Source: Branchiostoma floridae (taxonomy: Eukaryota; Chordata; Leptocardii; Amphioxiformes; Branchiostomatidae). Taken from it: a DNA stretch of 64,000 bases. Shown here piece after piece: positions 24,101-36,100 of the stretch. The number at the start of each line of letters is the position of its first letter. The first letter of the stretch is position 1. The notes below the pieces were generated by a model. The model had not been told where the DNA came from. It made no database searches and worked only from the letters and a program-made list of their open reading frames with translations. Location: contig NC_049990.1 of assembly GCF_000003815.2 (NCBI RefSeq), positions 15,315,053 to 15,379,052 on the forward strand, given 5' to 3'. Made by a program: the position numbers and the translations under genes.

Positions 24101-27100
24101 GCATTGTGGACCTAAGTGAGTACACCCTTCACAGAAGAGATCGTGGGAACGGCGTCGGTGGCGGTGTATGTGCTTATGTCAACTCATCGATACCTCACAG
24201 TAGACTCGTTGATTTAGAAGACGACTCTGTCGAATGTCTCTGGTTACGCTTACGACCTCGCCGTCTACCCAGGGGCGTAAACAGCATAGTAGCCGGTGTA
24301 GTCTATAATCCACCCCCGGGTTCGCTCAGACACAAAGCAGATAAGGATGTGATCGCGTACCTCAACGCATCAATCCAGTCAGCGGAGACGAAGTACCCCA
24401 TGTCCGGAGTTGTACTACTTGGTGACACCAACCAGCTCAAGTATAAGCCATTGTGTATGCGGACTGGGCTGAAACAGGTTGTCTCGCGTCCAACCCGAGG
24501 TGAAAATCAGCTGGACTCGATTTTCACCAATCTGTCTAAACACTACAGTAGTAAACCTTTACATCTCCCTCCATTGGGAAGTTCTGATCACCAGGTACTA
24601 GTGTTACCGGGCACGCCATGGGTAAAGGAGCCTGTCTTCGTGCACCGCCGGAGAAAATGTACTCCCGAAACAGTGCGTTCGCTTGGTCTGGCACTGAACC
24701 TCGCTGATTTCTCCCCAGTGGAAAACACTCCGCATGCAGAACAGAAAGTACACCAGTTCTATTCAATTCTGCGCCCACTACTCGACAGCTTGTTACCCTT
24801 TAAGAGGGGGAAAGTCACCTCCAGGGACAAGGAGTGGATTACCCCCCGTATTAAAGGACTGATAAGAGAGAGGCAGAAAGCCTTTATGTCAGGAGACACT
24901 ACCAACTACCGACGTCTACGTAACAAGATACAACACTACATGAAGACAGCTAAAAGATCTTTCTACGAGAAAGAAGTAGACCATCTAAAACACGGTGACA
25001 CACGCAAGTGGTTCAGTCTTGTGAAGTCCTTGATGGGAGCTCCGAAGAAGAGAGAAGGCAGTTTGCCGACCCCTGGAATAGACTGTGATTCACTGAGTGA
25101 ACACTTCTCGTCCGTTTGGTCGAAAGTTACCCGTGACATACCGAGCACTGCAGACGTCTCGGACCAGCTTCCCACTGGATCATTGCCAGAGCTCAGTATA
25201 GGACAGGTTAAACTCCAACTCAGAAAGCTCAACCCACGCAAAGCTACCGGAGACGACCACATTCCGACATGGATTCTGACTACTTTCCACGAGGAACTTG
25301 CTCCTGTGCTATGTAACATCTACAACTCCTGTCTGCAACAGGGCATATTCCCTGAACAATGGAAGTCGGAGTTGGTCGTTCCAGTACCGAAGACATCTAA
25401 ACCCAAGGGGCCTGAAGAATACAGAAGGATCTCCCTTACCAGCTGTCTGGGTAAAGTACTGGAATCGTTTGTCCGTGTGCTGTTACAGAGAGACACTGAC
25501 CACCTGATCCATGGCTCCCAACATGGCTTCAGGCCGGGGAGATCAACGGTGTCGGCCCTCAACCACATTACGCAAACCTGGCACGACGCGCTCAACAGTA
25601 AGCCGAAAATGGATGTACATGTGTCATTCATCGATTTCAGCCGGGCGTTTGATACAATTGACCACGGCAGTCTTCTGCATAGCTTGGCAAAGATGGGGGT
25701 GAGACGGGACCTGTGGTGTTGCTTGCGCAGTTACCTGAGTGACCGTGTACAGCGTGTCAGGTGGGGTTCGTGTATCTCCTCGCCACGCCCAGTACTCGCC
25801 GGAACCCCTCAGGGTGGGATCATCTCGCCATCTCTGTTTGTCCTGGCCATGAACAGTCTTGACAAAGGCATCCCGATCAGTGTAGCCCCAGTTAAGTACG
25901 CTGATGACCTGACAAACACAGAACTCCTCATGGGATCGCTACCAGGCCAAATGCAACTTGCCATCAATGAAGTTGACTCTTGGGCGAAGTCCTACAGTAT
26001 GGCAGCTAATGTGAAAAAGACCAAAGACATGGTGGTCAGCTGTCGTAAGGAGGCAGTGAACCCCCCTCCACTTACTTTGAACGGGGAGAACGTAGAGCGT
26101 GTGCGGAGGTTCAAACTCCTTGGAGTGATAGTCAGCGACGACTTGTCCTGGGGCCCACACATTGAGTACATGTTGTCGAAAGTCAGCCCCAGGATTCACT
26201 ACCTGCGACTGTCCAAACGAGCCGGGCTACCAGCAGACGTACTTCTCCAGATCTACAAGACATTCATCCGCCCAGTACTGGAGTACGGCTCACCGGTGTG
26301 GGGAGGTCTACCCCGCGGTCTGGCTGAAGAGCTGGAGAAAGTCCAGAGGTCCTGTTGCAGGATCATCGGTATACCCTACGAACAGCTACCTACCTTGGAG
26401 TCCCGGAGACGGGATGCGACTGTACGTGAACTGAGAAGGGTGGTGGCTGACGCCACTCACCCTTGCCAGGAGTTCCTGCAGCCGGCTACAGAGTGTCAGT
26501 ACCAGCTACGACGGGCTCCCCGTTTTAAGCTGCCACTGAGCCGGTCCAACAGACATTCGCAATCGTTTATCCCCAGGGCCCTTGCTCTGTTGAATGACAA
26601 TTAACGCACTATCACATCCGTATGACGTGTACCGAACTCATTGTTACAAATATTGTATAGTAAACGTCTGTAATTTGTGATTTTAAGCAAAATTATAAGT
26701 CAATGTAAAGTATGCCTTTAAAATTGTAATAACTTTTTAAACAATGTTTAATAATGAAGCTTGTAAACACCAACACAATTCAGGCTAAATTGCCTGCAAA
26801 GTGGTGATTTTAATAAAGTTCAAAGTTCAAAGTTCATCTTTGAAGAGTACAGATCTGATCTCACCTTTATCATCCAGTGATGGCGTGCCTACGTCATAGC
26901 TAGCCGTCACTACCGTTGTTGTTGCTATGGCAACCGTTGTCCTGGCAACGCTAGTGGATGGAGCTGGCGAGACGGTCGAAGCAGACGTTTTTGTTTCCTC
27001 ACCAGTGTGGGTATGGCCGTCCTTTTCTTTGGTATGATCGGGACAGCGGACGGAAGTGTTGGTACCGAGGATGAAGTCGCACCTGACGACCTCGTGCCGG

Positions 27101-30100
27101 TAGTGCAGAAAACACTCGCGGGTGGTGGTGAAGCTTCCCGCCGAGGCCGTGACGGTGTAGTACCCGGGAAGAACCAGCTTCCAGTAGTCTCCGTCTCGGG
27201 CTGTTAGGAGGGGAGAGACGGGAGACGGATAGTTCATATCATTTAATATTTTCATACAACACGGTAACCTCCGTGTTGGTAATGAAGTTTTGCTTTAGTT
27301 ATATCGACATCTCGGTGACATTACGTATGTTACCTTTCTCAGAGCAATTCTGACTGGTTTACATTGTACAGCAGCTATAAACTGTAGGTGTCGCTGCTTA
27401 CAGGTGCGGTCACACACGGTGACAGACAGGCACCGAAACGTCAGTGGAAATAAATCAAGGTTTGTGAAAAAAGAGTCACATTAATCAACATGCTAGCCTC
27501 TCGAGACAATCTCTATTGAGATCCTACGATGGAATAAACTAGTATCATAAGCTGACAGAAGGAGTAGCTGACATAGGAGTGTGCATTTTGCACCGAAGGT
27601 TAAGTGTGTATTTCCTTCCGGGATATGCACACTCCTATGCCAGCTACACTCCTTTGGCCAACTTATGATACTAGCTTATTCCACCGTATGATCTCAATAG
27701 AGATTATATCAAGAAACTGATAATGCAAACATAGAACTAGGTCTTCGTTAAAGCCACTTTCAGATGAAGGGATCTCCCCTAATATGCAAAGGTCACAAAG
27801 AACAAACCGGCGACCGGTAGGGCAGTTTGTGTGAGTGAAGTGTATGATACAATAAAAGACAACTCTTGTTTCGCACTCACCTGTGGTAACGTCATGGTCG
27901 ATCCCTTCCACATGGATAACAGCGCCCTCTATCGGTTTGCAGTTCTCGTCACGCACGAAGCCTTTGATACCGATATGGATCTGGGGAGAGAAAGAAACAG
28001 AAATGTCAAATAACCTCCTGGGACAAGGAATGTCCTTGTCCCGGGAACTACTTCAAGGAATAAAGTAATATGGTAACGATTCACGAACTATGGAAACAAA
28101 TACGATGCTCCCTTTACGCTACAATACCGTCCCAAAGTAACGTAATGTATGTTGCTCTTTGGGACAAGGCTTTCGCCACAGAGCCAAGCATCTATTTTCT
28201 TTTAAGATCTATGTCTTAATATTTTCATTACTTTGCATGACTTTCCTGAGATGAACAACTCAAATCTTACTTACCTCCTCGGAAGCGGACTTCAACTCTC
28301 ACTTCCAACACCCAAAAAATAGACTTACACAAATGTTTGATAAACAAAGGAATGGGCACTAGTAACGTTACTAACGTTACATCTGCGATGTCTCGACTCG
28401 TTGTAATGCCTTGATATAGATGGCTTCTATTGGCATAACGCTACTTCACGGAAGCAGTGGATTGCTCATTCATTGACATAGACTGGGGCTGATCAGTCAA
28501 AGATTTGGGTAAGTCCGATTTTGTGTGAGTACTTGTGTCGGAAGTTACAGTGACCTCCGATTCTGACTTTTACCAACACATGTGAACTTTCAAGTTATGC
28601 TTACCTGCTCCATAAATTTGATCAAGGATTCTTTGTTGTTGTGCCATTCCTTTTCCAGGTCCTTCTCCGCAGGGAACTTGGAGCAGCCGAGTTCCATGGC
28701 GAGGTCCAGACTGTTAGTGTGCAGGTACAGGAAGTCGGACAAACCTGGTGGTGGAAAGATTGTTTTCATGGATCAAAAGCGGCCTCTATTTATCAGTTGC
28801 AGTACTGCAGTATCAAACGATCAATGATTTATCTGCTGTTCATTGTTACGACGCCCAGACTATAGGTGTACAGGTACAGAAATTCTGACAAACAAGGACG
28901 ACAGACGTGTAAACGTTACAATTACAATGTATGTGATTGTTCTCATGGATCAAAAGCGCCCTCTATTTATCAGTTGCAGTACTGCAGTATTACATGAGCT
29001 ATGCTTCACCTGCTGCTCGTTGTAACTAACGTCCTTGTTGTAACGGAGCATCACTTGCAGTTATCAGTTGCTTTCCAATGTACTTAGGTTTCTCATTCCG
29101 TGATTGTTTACATGGATCAAAAGCGTCATCTATTTATCAGTTGCAGTACTGCAGTGTACAATATCTATGTTTCACTGGCTGCCTTTTGTTGTACCGTAGC
29201 TTCACTTGCAGTTATCTTCGTCAACAAACTCAGTTGCATGACAATGTACTAAGGTTGCTCATGACGTGATTGTTTACATGGATCAAAAGCGTCCTCTATT
29301 TATAAGTTGCGGTACTGAAGTGTTACGATGTCTATGATCCACCTGCCGTTTATTGTAACGGATCTGGAGTGGAGGATCACTTAGAGAAATCTTCATCAAC
29401 AAACTCAACTGCTTTCCAATATACTGAGGTTGCTCATTCCGTGATTCTTCGCATGGATCAAAAGCGGCCTCTTTTTATCAGTTGCAGTACTGCAGTGTTA
29501 CAAGATTTATGATTCACCTGTCATTTGTTGCAACGGAACATTAAACATTGGAGTAATCTTCATCAACGACCTCAGCTCCTTATCAGTGTACTAAGGCTGC
29601 CCATTCTATCAAGTTTACCATTGATTCGAGGCTTGTGACACTAACAGGTCTTTGCAAGATAGAAAATTTAAGAAGAGATGAAAACTGTTTCTTTATGTTA
29701 CATACGTGTGCGCTATCAAGGAGTGTTGTGTTACCTCCGGCCACACTGAACCAGCTCGCGCCGTTAGCGATGCCGCCCTGGCTGGCGAAGTCCTTGTACC
29801 GGCAGGGCCGGGTGTAGGGGCTGGTCATGGTGCGGTGCGCCACGGCGTACGTCTGCGCCAGGTAACGGAACATCCCGTCGTCAGGTGTCCGACTCTCGGA
29901 CGACAAGAAGCCCCACAGGTCATACCCCTGGCGGGTGACCTGAAAAGTGAAGGTAGATTATCGCACCACGAATGAATAACTGATTCTATACAGCTGAACG
30001 TGAAAATCGATGTATATTCTTTGGTCTGTATGTTTGAATGTGCTTGTTTTTGTTGTTTTAAAAACTGGGGTATTTCCTTTATGTGTTTGTTTGTTTGTTT

Positions 30101-33100
30101 GTTTGTTTGTTTGTTTGCTTGAATGTGCGTGCTATTGTTTTTGTGTGAAAAGGAGGTATTTTCTTCGGTCCGTGTGTTTGTTTGTCTGTTTTTGTTTGTT
30201 TGTTTGTCTGAATATGCTGCTTCTAATACTGCGTTCGCAGTAATTTACCGCTACCAATTTTTCGTCTAGGCAAGTTTCAGGAGTTCCCTCAATTGTGTCA
30301 CGGGATGCAAAACTATTTCATTGCTTTCACGAGAAAGTCATGACTAAGGATCATACTTCTTTACGCTGATTGGTCAATATCGTAAACTCAGGACTGAGCG
30401 CCCTGCACTAGGGAGGCACAGATAAGGTATAAAAGGAGGAGCGGTCCGATCTCTGTCATTCTTGAGAAAGACAAATTAAAGTCGAAACCGGTAGAATACC
30501 GTCGTCTCTGAGCTGTCATTTTCCCAAGCTACGAATGATAAGGATCATACTTCTGTCACTTTTTTTATGAGGAAAACTGGCTTTTGCATTATAAACTTCG
30601 ACATGTTGACATTACCGAAAAGTGGATGATAATGAGTGGTGCACGGTAGTAGGTACGTAGAGCTGCGTTACGTGATGTAGTACATTTCACAAACTGCTTA
30701 CCTGGTAGGGATAGTTCACTAACAGTTCACCGTCATGGAAGTGACCGGAAAGAACGATAGGAAGGTCTTGGCTCCACTTGATCATGGCCTTAGTCTCAGG
30801 CGCCACCTAGCGATAAACCAAAGTTACGCAGGTCAGCAGCAAGGTCAAAGACAATCGTCCAAAGTCCTTCTACTAGCTCCCATTGCTACAACGTTTTAAA
30901 CACCACCAATACTTACATGCAGGAAAAAGTAGGTAATGTTCTGGGTCTGTTTTCGTGTTTGTTTGTTTGTTTATCTTGATGCGTGCTCATTTGCATGATG
31001 TTTTTTCCAACTGACCCAGGTCTAAATTCACGTGCTTAGTGTAAGTGGAGACTGGCAGGATGCGAAGGTCGATCCGGCTAAGCGCCCAAGTGTTCTAGAT
31101 AGGCTGACAGGAAGTGAACGTTGGGACATAGCAAGGACGTTATATAACGTCCTTGGACATAGCTAAAACTCAGGAACCTGAGGATGATATGTGTCCCGAG
31201 TGTGGAGCATGTCATGCGTGCAATGGTACAGTATTGTGTGCGAGTAGCTTGACAAAAGGCAACGTGGAAACATTCTGCATTTTCTCGACAAATGTTGTCT
31301 TCCTAGTTGTGATGTAATTTGGCAAGGAATTTACCCAAAAATATCAATTTATTGTTGTAAACGTTCCATTGACACCACCATTACGTACTTACCTGGTTGA
31401 AGTACCAGAAGTGTGCGGGGATGGGGAAGTTGTGGTTGTCACCGCCATGCTTCTCGTTGTAGTACGCCTGCGCATTGAGGTCGGGAAAGTTTCTGTTCAG
31501 GTCTATACCCATCGCGTTCAGCCGGCCGCTCCATACGGAGTTCTCGTGCTCTGGACTGCCGGGACCCTGAAGGGGGTGGAGAAGATTTGTAGGAAGCTAT
31601 GTCTGCCTACCTAAACACCTAGCCAAGTACCAGGCTCCTGAATCTGGTATCTTATGCTTACTGAAGTTGTTGGCGGTATCACTGCGGCAGAGCGATTTCA
31701 TAAAGTGCTCAACGAATTTCATCGGTAAAAAAAACAAATCTGTTCACGAGTACGCTTTATGTGTTTTCTTGTCTTTTTAGTCATACTTGTACCTTTTGCA
31801 TTACATTTCTACCATAAAGTGAAGGGTAACACTCAATTCAGAGCGCAGCAACGCCGCCAACGTGCCTCAGTCCAGTGAGATACCATGTTTACTTGCCTCC
31901 GGTCCAGAGAAAGCTATGAGGTAGTAATTCATAAAATTTGAATGGACTGTTGTGAAAGCTGGTGTGAGGTTAGGTCTTGAAATTAAGAATGATTTTGGCC
32001 CATGTGTCATTTCATGGTACTACATATTTAATGCTCTGGACATGGTACGGTCACTATTCTCGGATGGTAGATACATGTAGCCTTTCTAGGTACTTTGCTC
32101 TGTTGAAGCGACAGTTGGGTCCCTAGCGACTGTCTTTGCTGGAGTGTATTTTGTTGGAGATATTTTCTATACGCATACTTTTGATCCTATTGCCTAGAAT
32201 ATGCACAAGAAATTGAGGTCATCAAGCATATCTTGTATAGCGTCAAAGAAATTAAAAATGACACAATCAAAGCAAACATCTTACAATGACGGCTGCGACT
32301 TCGTATCCATCCGGGTTGAGTGCAGAGAGGATGTGAATTCGCGTGTTGTCTATCAGCTTTGTTATGCGTTTGTCTCCCGCTAGGTAGCGCTCGCACATGT
32401 ACCGCGTGAAGTGAATCATCAGCTCTCGTCCCCGAGGCTCGTTCCCATGGATGTTGGCGACATACCGAAACTCTGGTTCACCTGGAGAACAATCATGTAC
32501 ATCTGTTCTTTATCTCCTACGGAGGGAGAAATAAATCTTAGGAAAACAGGAACGGAAACAGGCATCAAAGTCGTGCAATTTTCAAAACCCCTCCAATGAA
32601 ACCCCTTATATCCGCCGTGCACAATTTATATTGAACGGACCTGCATAACCTCTTAAAAAAACAAGAACGAAAACTTTTAGATTTGTCCCATTGATGTATT
32701 TTATATGGAGGGCCACAGGAAGAATAGCTAACAGAAGCTAACTATGAATCCTTATAAAGTCAAGTCAACTCTAATTTGCGCCTTTGGCCAAAGACATACT
32801 CCAAGGAAAATGCCTTTGTCCATATCTGCTCCTAATCTCCAAGCAGATGTTATGAGAGACTACGACACTTTTTTTTTTTCAGATGCCTTTTTTCTATGAA
32901 TCGGTTTATCAAAGAACAGGTCAACTATAAAACGTAACAATTGAACCACTAACGTCTGCTTAGAGATGAATTAAAATCTCCTCCTAGATTTTACCATTTT
33001 AGCTCGACCCATTACCAGCCTCTTTCAAGATACCGCTACTTGGCTATTTTGCATTCACTTCGTGGGCATTGACCTCAATAGTAAACTACTGAATGCCGTT

Positions 33101-36100
33101 GAGGGCTGAGCCACCCCCCCCCCCCCTTCTCCTTACCTGGCTCGTGCACCCCAGGGTTGTTGGAGAACTCTATGACAGTCAGAGCGCGGCCCCGCACGCT
33201 GTAGCCGATATCGTACAGTCTGGTGATGTTAGGACACATGGCGGCTGTATCACGTAAGGCCTTCTGTAGCGCCGCATAGCGGTGGTGCTTGAACTCCAGC
33301 CCTGCGAAGAACAGAACACAATCATAACTTGAAGAAGACTTTTAAGAATAACTTACGCAGCCTGCGGGACCAACTTTGGATCCGGGCCAATCCAACCTTC
33401 CCATCATACCAGTGTCCGGTTGCATCATCGTCCGCCTCACATATGTCACTCTACAACATCCAGATAACTACGGACACACTAGTACAAACAAACACAAAGA
33501 CTGAAACAATACCTCCGTTTTACATAGGTAATATCCAAAGAGAATGGATTAAATTTCGGTGAATAATTTAAAAGAGAGTTAAGCTTCACACCAATTATAT
33601 GTAAGAGACACAACCGCTGTGAAATGCAATGTAAGTCCACGTCAAATATATCCAAAACAATATGGCTCCATACCATGTGCTAGTATAAAGAAAAACACCA
33701 ATATTAATTAGCTAAATCTAACGTCAGCTACATAGAATATTTGCGACAGTATGCCAAGATCATACAGAAGTAGCTACACTAAAAACGAAATCCTTCTGCC
33801 CATGAGGCGTTGCCAAAAAAATGCATTATAGCTGTGTATGTTTTATGCCCTGTACAGGGCAAATTTCGATATTTCCGGACAGGCGCAGATGAACCACTTT
33901 CAGCCTACAAATGATAAGGTACCCTTGGCAAAAGTGCCAAGTGTAGAAATTTTTTTCTTGGGATGTGTGTTGAAAAAAAACAAATTTTAGCGATATTTGT
34001 GGTTTCAGTAGGCTTTAGAAGTTAGGTGTTTTTGTGTTGTTTACAGGCAGCGATAAGGGGCCAAAACACCTATGTTTTGATGGCATATAACATAATTCTG
34101 TCGTAAATTGTTTTCCTTTTTTTGTCATCAAATCACTCTTTAGTGGCCAGACAACCATGCCAATGTGGGTTCTTCATGTTCTAAAACTCAAGTAGGTGAT
34201 TTTTGACAGCCTCTTTCTGCCATGATTCCCATTGTTAAGAATAGGCGGTATAAACACCGAAATTTGCCCTACAGTACAACGGGACGTCTATAGATGGGAT
34301 ACTGAGTCCGTGGCCTTCCAAAGTTGGTACATCCCCTGCAGAGTTGGCACGAAAGCTATGAAAGTTTTTCCCCGAGCCCTACAGACAGCTGTCGGGCTTT
34401 ACACGCCACTTCTGACCTCGTCTGTCATCAGCGCCCCCGGCCACGATTACTTTCAACCGCAGCCCTACATTCTGTGGGACCTGATGGGGCAGTGCTGACA
34501 TGTATCGGTAGGGAGAACATCTTTGAAGTCTCCAACTATATAAATAATAGCGGTTTGACTCGTACAAGCCAGTGCACAACCCGCCGTTGGTGCAATTTGT
34601 CCGTACGTCTTTTTGGGAGGCAAGACCCGCCACGTATTTCTGAAAACTGGCAAGAGCAGGGAGGGAGTACGTCAACGCACGTCACTCGCACGGTTGCGCA
34701 AGATGCACACAAAGTTTTAATTTGCCTGCACGTTAAGTTCTACGGCGTGGTCTGCGTGCTCCAAAATCCGTCGGATTCCCTACCAGTTTGTACGGAGGCG
34801 GTACTTACTACTTGCGGATCCCAAAAGATTGCCTACGTTTTTGGCACGTCGACAGCACGTATTTGCACGTACGGTGGGTTGTGCCCTTAGCTTTAGCGGG
34901 TATGTCAGGGGACCGCGCCTGTTGGCGACTGTTTGCGGAATACAATCGCTGGCAGTCGCCAACAGATCGCCAATTGGTCGCCCGAAATAGCGACTTTTTT
35001 CTAACTTTCAAACAAAAAATTGCAATAGGCAAAATGGCGCGAATGGGCGTGAACTAGTCGCCAACAGGCGCAATCAATCTCACCAGGTAATTACCTTCGC
35101 CAAGGTTATGTTTTGGGTAGCGTTTGTATGTTTGTATGTATGCATGTATATATGTAAGTATGTATGTATGTATGTATTTGGAAGACCAGCATAATTCGAG
35201 AACGCCTGGATGGATTGTATTGACATTTGGTATGTGAGTAGGTGTTGATGAGAAATGGGAACGATTATCATTTTTATAGTTTGAATAGTTACTCCAGGTC
35301 ATATCTGTGCTAAGCTTAGGCTTCTCTCTCTCCACCTACACGTAGTATAGCTTGAAAAGCCCACTAAACATATATACAAAGAAATCGAGATCGCTCGTAA
35401 GTGGGTATTTAGCCCCTGGATCGCGTACAGAGGAAGTTTGTCTCTCCACTTTGTTTGGAGACAAAACAGCTATATTTGGAGGTCAACGACCTTAACCCTG
35501 CAAAGTGGCTACTTAAGGATGTCCCAGACGATGTTTGCTGAATGAGGCATCTCTTAAGACGTTCGGAGTGAGTCGAAGTGGGTCGAGGGCAGTGACCTCG
35601 TGACTGACGACAGACGGTAACAGGCTGGAAAGAAACTGTCCGTCTAGGTCCGTTCTACCATTTATATCTATTTATAGCCTATCAAGTCCCATTTTGATGC
35701 CGTCTACTAGCCTCTACCAGGCTACTTGGATCGGCGGTCTAATTGTAGAAATTGCACAAATAGAGTAAATAGTACGCTAGGGGAGTCGGCCGGCCAGAAG
35801 AATCATTATCCTCACCACGTCAGAACTTTCGTGGTGAGGATAATGATTCTTCTGGGCGGCTGATTATTGACTCTATTTGTCCAATTTCTACAATTAGACC
35901 ACCGATCCGCGGAGCCTGGTAGAGGCTAGCCGTCTACATGAAGGACACAATATGAGCTTTCAGTCCCGGATACATGCAGTCGTCTTATCGATCTCTTTGT
36001 ATCCATCATATCATTCATTTTTTTTTTATTTCTCTATTTTGGTACGCAGTTACTACATAGAACATTCTTACTTAGATCCAGTTTTCTCTGTGTACAAACT

